From Planctomycetota bacterium (GTDB lineage: Bacteria > Planctomycetota > UBA8742 > UBA2392): a stretch of DNA of 64,000 nucleotides. This document shows positions 1 through 12,645 of the stretch, one piece after another. Under the pieces are notes generated by a model. The model was not told the DNA's origin, ran no database searches, and saw nothing but the letters and a program-made list of their open reading frames with translations. The stretch spans positions 372,001-436,000 of the forward strand of contig JABTUE010000002.1 of the NCBI GenBank assembly GCA_015075515.1, read 5' to 3'. Made by a program: the position numbers and the translations under genes. Position 1 is the first letter of the stretch; each line of letters starts with the position of its first letter.

Positions 1-3000
1 GCCGGCGACATCCTGACTTTGGGCGAACTGGAAATCTGCTACCTGCGCGGTTCGACCGGGGCAGCCATCGAGGAGCGTCCGGTTCCCCGTCTGATTTACA
101 CGGCCGACAATGGTCAACGCCTTGAGATCGCCATCCGCGCGCGCGTGACAATCGGGCGTGACCAGCACAACACGCTTCCGATCCGAAGCAAGCTCGTGTC
201 CAAGGAGCACTGCAGCATCACGCCGGAAGACCGCGTGTACGTATTGCGTGACCTGAACAGCAGCAACGGCACATTCGTTGACGGCGAACGAGTCACCGAG
301 GCAAAGCTGCGGCATGGACAATGGATTGAACCCGGCAAGGCGATCCGGATTCAGTTTGTTGACCCCGGAACTTCTGGAAGAGCCAGTGCCAACGCCGACG
401 CGGTTAACACTGAAAGCTACTCGCTGATCAGTATCGCGCCCTTGCCCGCGGCAGCGGCAGCGGCCGCACCATCACAGGCATCGTCGCTTGGGTCGCATTC
501 CGCAGCGGACAGATACGTCATTCGTGCCGAGATCGGCGCCGGCGGCATGGGCCAGGTGCTGTTGGCGTTTGACCAGGTAACCGGCCGGCATGTCGCGCTG
601 AAGGAACTGCGTGCCAACCTTCGCCAGCGTGCATCTCTGGAACCGGAGATTGCCGAACGGTTTCTGCGCGAGGCACGGGTCACCTCGCGCCTGGAGCACC
701 CCGGCATTGTTCCGGTCTACGAGATTGGCAAGCGTGATGACGGAACACTCTTTTATGTCATGCGCTATGTGCGGGGGCGGTCGCTTGCCCACCACATTCG
801 CCAGACCTTGCCGGAAAACACCCCTGACTCCGCAGCACGCATGGCAGCCCGCCTGAAGTTGCTTCCGCATTTTGTGGACATGTGCCAGGCCATCGCCTAT
901 GCGCATTCGCGCGGAGTGATCCACCGCGACCTCAAGCCCGATAACGTGATGCTGGGCGAGTTTGGCGAGACCTATGTGCTCGATTGGGGTTTGGCACGGG
1001 TGCAGGGTGCGCGAAGCCCGGACAGCGAACTTGCGATGGCCGGCGAGGCCGCCCACTCTGCTCTGGACAATTCAAGCCTGGCTGCCTCGTTGACTGTACA
1101 GGGCGCGGCAATGGGTACCCCGGCGTACATGCCGCCGGAGCAGGCGGAGGGCCGTATTGACCTGCTGGATGAACGCAGTGACGTCTATTCGCTTGGGGCG
1201 GTTCTGTATCAACTTTTATGCGGACACCCGCCCTACGACGGCGCCACCGGCCACCTTGTGATCCAGCAGGTACTCTCGGGGCCGCCCCTGCGGTTGCAGG
1301 CGCGCCAGCGGGAAGCCCCGGCCGAACTCTGTGCGGTCGTAGACAAGGCGATGGCCCGTTCCAAAGCATCAAGATTTGCCAACGCCTCGGAACTGGCCCA
1401 TGAAATACAGGCCTACCTCGACGGACGCACCCTAGCCAGTTACCGGTACAGTTGGCTGGAAAAGGCACGTCGCTTTACCCGCCGGCGCTGGAAGGAAATA
1501 TCCGTCGGAACGCTGGTTCTGGTTCTTGCCACCACATTGGTTGGGCGCAGCCTGGCAGACACAGCCCGTCGCAATGAACACGAACTGCAACGTGCCGTGT
1601 TGCGGCGGGACATCGCCTCGATTGTTCAGGAGGAAGCCAGCGAGGGGTTTCTCAAACCGCTTGCCCAGGCGCGCGAACTGGCGCGAAACCAGCCCGACCA
1701 GGCGCGCCTTGCACTGGCCCAGCTTCGCATGCGCGCAACGACAGGCGAGTTGCGTGTAAGGGTCGAGTCCCGGGTGGCTCCACTGCCTCTGGACACAGAC
1801 GGCAGCGAGCGCGCGGCCATCATTGACCGCGCGCTGGAAGTTCACGGTGTGCCGCTGATTCGTCGCGCGGAATGCTGGCTGCTGTTATGCGACGGCGTGC
1901 TGTCCCTTCCGCAGGGCGGCGTCGCGTCTGTACCCCATCTGGATGCAAAAGGCGTTCAGGATCTGTGCGCCAGACTGAAGTTGCTGGGGCGGGCCTGGTT
2001 CACCGCCGGACAACAATGGCCTGAACTGCGTGCCGACGCGGCCACAGAATTGGGGCTTACTTTCTTTGCCATGGGTGAGGCTCGTCGAGCCCTGACCTTT
2101 CTGGAGGAAGGCCAGGGCCACGCCACAACGAACATGTTTGCCCCCAGGCTGGCACGGCTGCACGCGCTGGCGACGGGCGACGTGATTGCTGACTCCGGCT
2201 TGAGAGATCAGATCCGGCGGGAACTGGCTGCGGCAGTATCGGACGGGGTCATACATCGCGATGAAGCAGCGCTGGCGGATCGTATTTACGCCGCGCTCGG
2301 CACTATCACCAGTCACTCTTACGATAAGGTTGACGGCGGGAACATCGTACCGGTGGTGTGCCCCGGCTGCCGCGTTGCGGATTTTCTGTGTGTGGCACAG
2401 TACGGCAACAAAACCAGTACACTGCATTTCCATGACCTGCCCGTTAACGGTCAATTGGCCCCGCCCAGATTCACCCACCGCTTCGGCAACCAGTTTGAAG
2501 ATTCTTCATGGGTTCAGGCGACACGATTTGAGCGTGACGGACGGCTTTGGTACCTCTACTGGTTCGGCGCAGCCCAGGGCAAAACCGGTGTGGTGCGCCT
2601 GTGTGATGCCGACGGCGTAATCAAACACGAAGTTCAGGCCCCATGCGCCGCAACACGTTACTTTCAGCCTGTGCCCGTCCAGTTGGACGCCGACCGCCAC
2701 GACGAATTTCTGTTTGGCGGCGCCCAGACCGGCCAGGGCATCTATCGGGTTGACGTGCTGCCGGACCTGACAATCCGGTTTGATGCCATCAACTGGACCC
2801 TCGGCCACTACTGCACGGGTATTGTCCGCATGTCGGAAGACCGCCTTCTGGCGGCCATGCCCTTGTGGTCCAGATTTGCCTCGGTCTTTATGGAACCTGA
2901 TCGTGACCCAACCGGCCTGGACACTTTTTCGCAGGGGCAATGGGTTCTGACATGCGGCGTGCACTCCTATCCCCGTATTCAGGACAGCTACACCGGATCT

Positions 3001-5235
3001 CCGGTTCTGTTTTCCAACACACGCAAGGACGAAATCGGCCCTGGCGTGAAGAAACGCCGCGGCATCGAACCGCTTGCACCGGGCGCCTACTGGCTTGGCT
3101 GGACGGGTGACGGTCCAACACCTCAGCCGCTTTTTGCCGAACCCGGCCGCATTCCGGCATGTTTTGGGAAACTCAGCCTGATCAACGCCGGGCAGGGGCC
3201 ACCGGATTGTGTCGCCTGGGGTGACGGCCTGGTTGCTCTCTGCACACCACACTGGACTTCGGAAACAGACAACCGGCCGGCGCGACGCGGCGCGCTGATT
3301 CCGATGCGACAGGGACAGACAACGTGTTTCTGGGCGTCTGTTCCCGGAGCCACAGCACTGGCAGGAACCCGGTCAAAACTCTGGCTCTTGATGCCCGGAG
3401 CCGCAAGTTTGTCGCTGGCCGAGGTCAGCCTCACTTCGCCCCCGAAACCGCCAGGCGAGGGGCGTGCGAAGCTGGCCGAAACCGACGCGCGCGGGGCGAT
3501 TCTGCGTTCCATTGCTGAACTGGGTGAAATCGCAACCGTAACCGCACTGATTCAAGACTGGGCAAACTCACTGCGAACCGCCGATGTCGTGGCATCGGCA
3601 GCTTTTCTGGCCGAGGCCGGGAACATCCTGATGGAAACCGGAAACCTGACCCACGCGCAGGATGTGCTTATGCGAGCTTATCTGTCCGTATCGCCATCAG
3701 GCCGTGAACCTTTGCGGCGGCAGTTGGCCTGCCTGGCGGCACTCCGGCAAGACTTTGCAGCCATACAAGGCCTGTTTCCAACCCACGACGACGAAGGACC
3801 GGAACTCGCCAGATCACGACAGGCATTGGCCGAGTTTGCCGGCCTGCGGCCCCTGGTGACAGCAGAATCCTGGCGTGAATGTCTGACACTGGAATGCCCC
3901 GAACTGGCAGTGCGTCGCGACAGCGGGTTGCTTCTGGCGCAAACCAACCAAGGGCCGGCAGTCGGCATTCGCATGGTACCCAAAGGTGCGTTCGCGGTTC
4001 GTATTCGTTTTCGTCCCGGAACCGGCGAGTTGGCCGGACACACGATTGCACGTGTCCGCGCAGGCGGTGGAGCCTACGCCGAGATTCGTCAGTCCTACTA
4101 TGGCGCGATGTTCAACTTGCTACAGCGAAACATCAGGCTTACGGTTTCTGACAGTGCACAGGGCTCCAGCACAAAACACTTGGTCAAGTTCCTGTACCCT
4201 GACTCTGGATCATTGGTGCCGGCCAACCCGACAGAACCATCCAGTTGTCTTGACGTGGTATACAGCCCTGCCCTCAAGCTGCTTCTGGCACGCGGTGTTG
4301 TACCGGACAGCAACGGCCAGCTCTCGACGGGCTTTATTGCTGTACCGTGTGATCTTGATGCTACAGAAACTATTGACATCGAGTTCGCGATCCGGCCCGA
4401 CCCTAACGAGTTGTCGGCCTTTCATGTCCAGATTGACGGCATCGAAGCGTGGGCAAGCCCCACAACTGAACTTCAACCTTATGCCGCGGACGGACAAGGT
4501 CCCGTTGCGGAACTCATGCGAGGCATTGTCAGTGGTAAACCGACTTCTCCCGGCGACATCGCTCTGCTGTCCCGAGTCATCAGCAACTCCACTACCGGCC
4601 GGCAGCATTTGATCAAGGCCCTGAGCCAGATATCGGTTCGCGATCCCCTGACCAACTGGGAAGTTGGCCGATCCATTTTTGCAGGTGTTGACAGGGACAC
4701 CCTGGTCGAAGCGGGCCTGAACCCCTCGCTCTTCGTGCGGCGCCACTGCAGTTGGGCCCAAAAGGGTGATCGCGTGGTGGCAATCAACGACCGTCCGGTG
4801 GCCGGATACGAAAGCCAGTTCTGGCTTGTATCACAGGGCGATGACGCCCAGTTGAAAGTACTGGTAGCACCGGCAGACGGCGGCCCCCAGAACGTCAGGA
4901 TTGTTTCGATGCGCGACTTCAGGGACGGGCAGCCTTTCTACACGCTGGGTGGGTCTTGGCCTGACCCAACAGAAGGACTGCTGGTCACCAGGGTTGAGCC
5001 TCGCTGGAAAGGCGCCCACATGGTGCTGAAGCCCGGAGACCGTCTGATTTCAATGGCCAGGGGAGACATCACACTTGCAAGCCTGCAACAGTTGGATCTG
5101 GCACGATCCAGCGTGAAAATCTCCGGCAAGCTTCCACTGCGAATCCGGCGTGGAGATGCAGAACTGGTGATTGACGTGGACTTCAGCGATATTCGCTTCG
5201 AGGCCACGGACGGCATCAGTTGGCGGCGGTTCTGA
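1..5235 (+). CDS. FHA-Ser/Thr kinase-PDZ protein (5' partial)
   Basis: Membrane-anchored protein kinase whose N-terminus lies outside the window. The frame is open from base 1, and the first residues (GDILTLGELEI) look like the last strands of one FHA domain. A second FHA domain follows at nt 118-363 (GRDQHN, SKEHCSI, LNSSNGTFV). The kinase domain spans nt 511-1430, with glycine loop GAGGMG, lysine in VALKEL, HRDLKPDN, DWG in place of DFG, and GTPAYMPPEQ. A hydrophobic segment at nt 1498-1555 is probably a membrane anchor. It is followed by a region of about 1000 residues without a motif I recognise, possibly propeller-like, and two PDZ-like modules near nt 4740-4900 and 4930-5150. FHA domains bind phosphothreonine, so autophosphorylation-dependent assembly is a reasonable inference. 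A TTG at 19 is the first start-like codon but is unlikely to be the true start. The substrate is unknown. Confidence 0.85.
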   Translation, partial: AGDILTLGELEICYLRGSTGAAIEERPVPRLIYTADNGQRLEIAIRARVTIGRDQHNTLPIRSKLVSKEHCSITPEDRVYVLRDLNSSNGTFVDGERVTEAKLRHGQWIEPGKAIRIQFVDPGTSGRASANADAVNTESYSLISIAPLPAAAAAAAPSQASSLGSHSAADRYVIRAEIGAGGMGQVLLAFDQVTGRHVALKELRANLRQRASLEPEIAERFLREARVTSRLEHPGIVPVYEIGKRDDGTLFYVMRYVRGRSLAHHIRQTLPENTPDSAARMAARLKLLPHFVDMCQAIAYAHSRGVIHRDLKPDNVMLGEFGETYVLDWGLARVQGARSPDSELAMAGEAAHSALDNSSLAASLTVQGAAMGTPAYMPPEQAEGRIDLLDERSDVYSLGAVLYQLLCGHPPYDGATGHLVIQQVLSGPPLRLQARQREAPAELCAVVDKAMARSKASRFANASELAHEIQAYLDGRTLASYRYSWLEKARRFTRRRWKEISVGTLVLVLATTLVGRSLADTARRNEHELQRAVLRRDIASIVQEEASEGFLKPLAQARELARNQPDQARLALAQLRMRATTGELRVRVESRVAPLPLDTDGSERAAIIDRALEVHGVPLIRRAECWLLLCDGVLSLPQGGVASVPHLDAKGVQDLCARLKLLGRAWFTAGQQWPELRADAATELGLTFFAMGEARRALTFLEEGQGHATTNMFAPRLARLHALATGDVIADSGLRDQIRRELAAAVSDGVIHRDEAALADRIYAALGTITSHSYDKVDGGNIVPVVCPGCRVADFLCVAQYGNKTSTLHFHDLPVNGQLAPPRFTHRFGNQFEDSSWVQATRFERDGRLWYLYWFGAAQGKTGVVRLCDADGVIKHEVQAPCAATRYFQPVPVQLDADRHDEFLFGGAQTGQGIYRVDVLPDLTIRFDAINWTLGHYCTGIVRMSEDRLLAAMPLWSRFASVFMEPDRDPTGLDTFSQGQWVLTCGVHSYPRIQDSYTGSPVLFSNTRKDEIGPGVKKRRGIEPLAPGAYWLGWTGDGPTPQPLFAEPGRIPACFGKLSLINAGQGPPDCVAWGDGLVALCTPHWTSETDNRPARRGALIPMRQGQTTCFWASVPGATALAGTRSKLWLLMPGAASLSLAEVSLTSPPKPPGEGRAKLAETDARGAILRSIAELGEIATVTALIQDWANSLRTADVVASAAFLAEAGNILMETGNLTHAQDVLMRAYLSVSPSGREPLRRQLACLAALRQDFAAIQGLFPTHDDEGPELARSRQALAEFAGLRPLVTAESWRECLTLECPELAVRRDSGLLLAQTNQGPAVGIRMVPKGAFAVRIRFRPGTGELAGHTIARVRAGGGAYAEIRQSYYGAMFNLLQRNIRLTVSDSAQGSSTKHLVKFLYPDSGSLVPANPTEPSSCLDVVYSPALKLLLARGVVPDSNGQLSTGFIAVPCDLDATETIDIEFAIRPDPNELSAFHVQIDGIEAWASPTTELQPYAADGQGPVAELMRGIVSGKPTSPGDIALLSRVISNSTTGRQHLIKALSQISVRDPLTNWEVGRSIFAGVDRDTLVEAGLNPSLFVRRHCSWAQKGDRVVAINDRPVAGYESQFWLVSQGDDAQLKVLVAPADGGPQNVRIVSMRDFRDGQPFYTLGGSWPDPTEGLLVTRVEPRWKGAHMVLKPGDRLISMARGDITLASLQQLDLARSSVKISGKLPLRIRRGDAELVIDVDFSDIRFEATDGISWRRF

Positions 5236-5312
5236 CCCACGTCTGCCGCATGCGCTGTACCGGCACAAGCTGCTTTCGGCGCGTCGGACGAGGGCGCGCA
5301 GCACTGCCGGCT

Positions 5313-8537
<3,225 letters not shown>

Positions 8538-8619
8538 GGGCTCAAGTTCTGGGTTCGATGTTTTGGGCGCTGCGTTCCGCCGATCCGGCGCACTCAGGAC
8601 GCAAAACCCGCAACTGTTG

Positions 8620-9006
8620 TTAACCGCGTTTTTCGATCACCACCACCGCCATCGCGTACTCCCGCGTATGCGACAGCGACAGCCACAAAAAAGACGGCCC
8701 CAGGCCGTCCAGCTTTCTGCGCGTTTCGCCCTGCGTCTGCAAGATCGGCTTGCCGGCCGGGTCGTTGGTAACGTGAATGTCCTGAAAGCCGACGCCCTCG
8801 GCCCATCCGGTTCCGATGGCCTTCATCAAGGCCTCTTTGGCGGCAAAGCGCGCGGCAAAATGCACCGCCGGCCGGGCTTTGGCGTCACAGTAGGCAACTT
8901 CGTCGGGGGAAAACACACGGGCCAGAAATTCGTCGCGCTTGTCGCGCAGGAGCCGCTCGATGCGCGCGACATCCACGATGTCGGTGCCGATGCCCAGAAT
9001 AGCCAT
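8620..9006 (-). CDS. acpS: Holo-[acyl-carrier-protein] synthase
   Basis: Transfers the 4'-phosphopantetheine arm of CoA to a serine of apo-acyl carrier protein, activating it for fatty acid synthesis. The N-terminus carries the family signature [16 protein letters not shown], and the middle has [10 protein letters not shown], whose Glu belongs to the magnesium/CoA site. At 128 residues it matches the usual length of about 120-130. The frame stays open eight codons upstream to 9030, but the methionine directly before [10 protein letters not shown] is the natural start. It sits in a same-strand block with carB and a methyltransferase gene. Confidence 0.95.
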   Translation of the reverse strand: MAILGIGTDIVDVARIERLLRDKRDEFLARVFSPDEVAYCDAKARPAVHFAARFAAKEALMKAIGTGWAEGVGFQDIHVTNDPAGKPILQTQGETRRKLDGLGPSFLWLSLSHTREYAMAVVVIEKRG

Positions 9007-9063
9007 CGGGGGCGGAACAATAGCGGCCAACGGCTTGAATGCAACCTGTGGATAACAACGATG

Positions 9064-9882
9064 TCAGACCGGAACCGGCCATTGCCGGCGCGTACCCCGG
9101 CTGTCAAACGACCATTGGGTGCCGTCGCGCCCGCCCTGGGCCACGGCGCCGTCGGCGCGAATTTCAACCCAGCGAAAGCCGCCGCGCCAGAACAGGTTCA
9201 CCTCACTGAGCGGTTCGCGGCCGTAAAACATCTGCTGAAGGCGCCGGCGCAGCCGCGCCACAATGCGGTTGCGCCCGGTGTCAGGCCGCGTGCCGGCCCA
9301 GTCGAGCATGGCCTCAAAGGGGTTGACATCGGAGACCGCGGTGGCGTGCGAGGGCCCGAACGGCGCGTACTCGTGTTCGGCTTTTTCAACAAACAGTAGG
9401 CGGGGCCCGCGCTGCAGCACCAGCCAGCGGTGGTACTCTCGGCCGTACAGGTATTCGGCGGTCGCGGCCGGACAGCGAAGCAGGCCGGCGCGGGCCACGC
9501 GCATCATTTCGTCGCAGGCAGCACCGGGGTGCTCGACATGCTCGATCACATGACTGCAGTAGGCAAACTCGAACTCGCCATCGGCAAAAGGCAGCGGCCG
9601 GTCAATGGACTGGTTGACAAAGCGTATGCCGCGGGCGGCCAGGGCTTCGGGGTCAATGCGCCCGCCGGCGCCGTGGGCGCGCTGGCCGGGCTCGATCAGC
9701 AGGTCTACAGCGGCCGTGGCGCGTCGCACCGGGCTGGGGCCGCTGCCAAGATCAAGCACGGTCCCGGCGGCATCGAGCATGCGCCCGAGCTCCTGCTGGC
9801 TGGGGGCGCTTGCCAGTGCGCGTTCCTGCGCCGCCGCCACGCGGGCACGCGACCGGTTACGCAAACGGGCCAGCGGGTTCAT
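9064..9882 (-). CDS. SAM-dependent class I methyltransferase
   Basis: Probable class I S-adenosylmethionine methyltransferase of unknown substrate. The SAM-binding motif VLDLGSGPSPVRR is followed by an acidic post-II region (AVDLLIEPGQR) and FAYCSHVIEHVEHPG, the pattern of the Methyltransf_11 group. The C-terminal third contains FWRGGFRWVEIRAD and is not diagnostic. The start at 9882 (MNPLARLRNRSR) is chosen because longer versions would run into the upstream same-strand gene, which stops at 9893. The 10-bp gap suggests cotranscription with the MEMO-like gene. Substrates could be small molecules, sugars or lipids; the sequence does not decide. Confidence 0.82.
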   Translation of the reverse strand: MNPLARLRNRSRARVAAAQERALASAPSQQELGRMLDAAGTVLDLGSGPSPVRRATAAVDLLIEPGQRAHGAGGRIDPEALAARGIRFVNQSIDRPLPFADGEFEFAYCSHVIEHVEHPGAACDEMMRVARAGLLRCPAATAEYLYGREYHRWLVLQRGPRLLFVEKAEHEYAPFGPSHATAVSDVNPFEAMLDWAGTRPDTGRNRIVARLRRRLQQMFYGREPLSEVNLFWRGGFRWVEIRADGAVAQGGRDGTQWSFDSRGTRRQWPVPV

Positions 9883-9892
9883 GCGCCCTCCG

Positions 9893-10711
9893 TCAGAGCA
9901 CGCGGGCGCTGGCGTAACCCACAACCTGGCCGTACTCGCCGCTGACTTCGCCGCTGGTGGTGTGTTCGAGCACCTGCACACGGGTGGCGCCAAGAGCCTT
10001 GCACGCGTGCAGCATCAGGGCCGTGGCGTGCGCACCGCACATCGTGATGTCGTGGCGCGCGCAGACCTCAAGCATGCCGTCGGCGTCAAACTCAGCCAGC
10101 CTGTCCAGCGCCAGCTTGTCCTTGCGCAGGGTTTCTTCGTGGTCAGCGTAGTGGTTCATGTCGCTGCTGGCCACCAGCAGCACGTCGCTGCCCTGGGCCA
10201 GCACAGCCGCGGCAACCCCCCGGGCGGCAGCCTGCAGAAGATCGGGGGGCGCGGTCATCACGCTGATCACCGCCACGCGCACGTCCGGTCGCAGCACCTG
10301 AAGAAACGGCAGAACCACCTCGGCGGCGTGTTCGCCAAAGTGCGGCAGATTGCTAGGGGTAATGCCCTTGACCGCGGCCAGCGCGGCGTTCAGGCCGGGG
10401 TCGGCGGCAACGGGCCCCAGCGGCGTCTGCCACTGTTCAAACTGCGACAGCGACAGCAATCCGCCGCCAAGCTGGTGTTTGGTGTGCAGAATCAGGCACA
10501 GCGGCGGAATCTCGACGCTGGCCAGAGCGCGCCCGCACACGGCGCCGCTGTACATGTAGCCCGCGTGCGGCACCATGACACCGTAGGCGCGCGCGCGCGG
10601 CGCAGCGGGAGTGGCGCAGTAGCGTTCCACTTCGGCGCGCAGCCGCGACGGCACGGCCGTGTAAAAACGGCCGGCAACAGCGGGGTGACGGACGGTTTCC
10701 AGTGTGCTCAT
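9893..10711 (-). CDS. MEMO1-family protein (AmmeMemoRadiSam system protein B-like)
   Basis: Member of the MEMO family, related in fold to class III extradiol dioxygenases; the bacterial role is unsettled. Visible family features are RHPAVAGRFY at the N-terminus, VMVPHAGYMYSGAVCG, a TPLGPV segment, a SSDMNHYAD motif and CGAHATALMLHA. Several of these histidines line the metal-like pocket in this family. Its 272 residues are normal for the family. The usual partners in the AmmeMemoRadiSam cluster (an AMMECR1 protein and a radical SAM enzyme) are absent from the neighbourhood. The start at 10711 (MSTLETVRHP) is preferred to an in-frame codon at 10735, which would overlap the RDD gene. Confidence 0.87.
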   Translation of the reverse strand: MSTLETVRHPAVAGRFYTAVPSRLRAEVERYCATPAAPRARAYGVMVPHAGYMYSGAVCGRALASVEIPPLCLILHTKHQLGGGLLSLSQFEQWQTPLGPVAADPGLNAALAAVKGITPSNLPHFGEHAAEVVLPFLQVLRPDVRVAVISVMTAPPDLLQAAARGVAAAVLAQGSDVLLVASSDMNHYADHEETLRKDKLALDRLAEFDADGMLEVCARHDITMCGAHATALMLHACKALGATRVQVLEHTTSGEVSGEYGQVVGYASARVL

Positions 10712-10724
10712 GGCGCAGCGTTCA

Positions 10725-12455
10725 TCATACATCAATGTCGTCGGGTGATTCCTCGGGTACTACGTCCACCACCACAAGCGTGCCACCGGCCAGGTCACCC
10801 AGACGCTGCTGTTTGCCCGAAAACAGCATCAGCGCCATGGGGATGATCAGCACTGTCCAGTGGATCATCTCGGCAATCTTCAGCACATTGCGCACGACAA
10901 TACGCCAGGGCGCAGGCGTTTCGCCCTCAAGGTCAACAACCCGCAGGCGGAACAGGGCCTTGCCCAGTGTGCGGCCCCACATCAGTTCACAGAACATGCT
11001 GTAGATAACCAGCATGGTCAGCGTCACAAGCGATGCCGTAACCGATGCCAGAATCCCGTGGTCCATGCCGCCCCAGTTCAGCAGCACGATGAAGCCGTAG
11101 GCGTCTTCCCACCGGTAGCGGTACACCCCCTGCAGCAGAATCACGGCCGGGCTGGTCAGCGCCAGATCAATCAGCAGCGCCAGCGCCCGCGCCGGGGCGC
11201 TGGCGAACACCAGCTTTTCTTCGGGTTTGGGCAGCGGCTTGCCGCCCTGGCCGCCATGCAGCAGAGTCGAGATCGCGCGATCCTGGGGGCGCTCGCGGTT
11301 CAGAATCAGCCACACGAACTGCGAGGTCATGACCAGCCCCAGACAGAACAGCACCGCGCCCCAGACCAGCCCGTCCATGCCGCCGCGTTTGTCCAGTTCA
11401 AGCACTTCGGGCTCGCCCCACTGAACCTGACCGGGGCTGTCAAACCGCGCCCGGCTGTGTTTGACGGCGCCTCCGTCACTGTACCAGGCCCGCAGGTCAC
11501 CGCCCTGGCCCAACAGCGTCAGAAACCCGCCGCCGTCCAGGCTGCTGGGCACAGACGCGCGCGGCGGCGCGACCACATCCAGCCATTCGCCTTCGGGGTT
11601 GCTGGATGCAACCCACGCCTTGAGCACCCAGGCCCGCGAGGTGTCATCCTTGCGCACCAGCGCCAGCACCGGCACCGCCGCCCGCGCGTCAGTGCCGAAT
11701 ACCGCCAGCGAGCTGCGGGTTGCGGCCTGCGGCGCGGCTCCTTTACGCAGAACCTCAACTGTCGTCTTGCCGTCGGCGTCCAGCGACGGGCGCACCGCCA
11801 GCAGCGTGAGCTGCCCGCTGCGGCTTTCCAGCGCGGAAATCCACACCGCGCCGGCCGCCGAGCGCGCGCCCAGACCGCCCAGCGTGCTGGCGGCCTTGAA
11901 CACCGTGTGCGGCTCGGCGTCAGGTTGAAGCGCCGGCCGCAACATCACTTCAAGCCCGCGCTTCCAGAACAGCCACAGTGTGCCGTCGTGAAATACCGTC
12001 ACCGGATCCGCTTCGGGGTCGTTCAACCCCAGACTGACGGATTCAGCCAGAACCCAGGCGCCATCCTTGCGCTCAAAGCGCAACAGGCGCCCCCCGCTGG
12101 TGCAGAACAGATTGCCCCGGCCGGCAAGGGTCAACGAACGCACCACACCGCCAAACGACGGCCCCGGCGTCAGCCCCTGCCCGGTCACATCGAACAGGCG
12201 AAACGTTCCCGGCTTGTCACCGCCGGCCGCCAGCGGCAACGACTGGTCCACCAGCACCACGTCTCCGCCCGGGCCCGCCACGGCCAGAATCAAGCGCGAA
12301 CCGGTCGCGCCGCCCAGGTTGGCCGCCAGCAGAAAGAACACAACTATCGAAGCCACCACGGTGGCACCCAGCGAACCCAGCACGAACTTGAACCGTCGCC
12401 GCCGTGTCGCCAGGCGCTCGCGCAACAGATCAGGAAGATTCTCGCGTTCGGGCAT
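10725..12455 (-). CDS. RDD-family membrane protein with large extracytoplasmic domain
   Basis: Membrane protein of about 576 residues. An N-terminal basic stretch (LATRRRRFKF) precedes one membrane segment (VVASIVVFFLLAANLGG). Next come about 350 residues of repetitive beta-rich sequence (LTLAGRGNLFCTSGGRL and similar), which may form a propeller-like sensor outside the cytoplasm. A further membrane segment (LVWGAVLFCLGLVMTSQFVW) follows. The C-terminal RDD domain begins near ARALALLIDLALTSP and contains GRTLGKALFRLRVVDLEG and LFSGKQQRLGDLAGGT. RDD domains occur in putative transporters and membrane anchors; the function is unknown. The first methionine (12476) lies inside the terminator hairpin of the upstream tRNA, so the start is placed at 12455. 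The gene ends 13 bp before the MEMO-like start. Confidence 0.78.
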   Translation of the reverse strand: MPERENLPDLLRERLATRRRRFKFVLGSLGATVVASIVVFFLLAANLGGATGSRLILAVAGPGGDVVLVDQSLPLAAGGDKPGTFRLFDVTGQGLTPGPSFGGVVRSLTLAGRGNLFCTSGGRLLRFERKDGAWVLAESVSLGLNDPEADPVTVFHDGTLWLFWKRGLEVMLRPALQPDAEPHTVFKAASTLGGLGARSAAGAVWISALESRSGQLTLLAVRPSLDADGKTTVEVLRKGAAPQAATRSSLAVFGTDARAAVPVLALVRKDDTSRAWVLKAWVASSNPEGEWLDVVAPPRASVPSSLDGGGFLTLLGQGGDLRAWYSDGGAVKHSRARFDSPGQVQWGEPEVLELDKRGGMDGLVWGAVLFCLGLVMTSQFVWLILNRERPQDRAISTLLHGGQGGKPLPKPEEKLVFASAPARALALLIDLALTSPAVILLQGVYRYRWEDAYGFIVLLNWGGMDHGILASVTASLVTLTMLVIYSMFCELMWGRTLGKALFRLRVVDLEGETPAPWRIVVRNVLKIAEMIHWTVLIIPMALMLFSGKQQRLGDLAGGTLVVVDVVPEESPDDIDV

Positions 12456-12470
12456 GGCAGCCTTGCGGAC

Positions 12471-12502
12471 AAACAAGGCGCGCAGAACGCGCGCCTTGTT
12501 TT
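12471..12502 (-). terminator. Intrinsic terminator of tRNA-Ser(GCU)
   Basis: A perfect 13-bp inverted repeat (AAACAAGGCGCGC / GCGCGCCTTGTTT) with a 5-nt loop. It starts three bases past the tRNA 3' end and is followed on the minus strand by the T-rich stretch of the right arm. It separates the tRNA transcript from the RDD gene. Confidence 0.75.
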
Positions 12503-12503
12503 G

Positions 12504-12593
<90 letters not shown>

Positions 12594-12610
12594 GCAGTGT
12601 CCGTGAACGC

Positions 12611-12638
12611 AAGCTAACGGCCGGGGGTTGCCTGTCAA
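12611..12638 (-). promoter_or_regulatory. Promoter for tRNA-Ser(GCU)
   Basis: On the minus strand a perfect -35 TTGACA (12633-12638) is separated by 16 bp from TAGCTT (12611-12616), placing the transcript start a few bases before the tRNA 5' end at 12593. Confidence 0.7.
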
Positions 12639-12645
12639 CGGCCCG

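Noticed and set aside
9064..9993. Longer start for the methyltransferase at 9993
   Set aside because: It would overlap the upstream MEMO-like gene by about 100 bp and adds low-complexity residues without similarity to methyltransferases.
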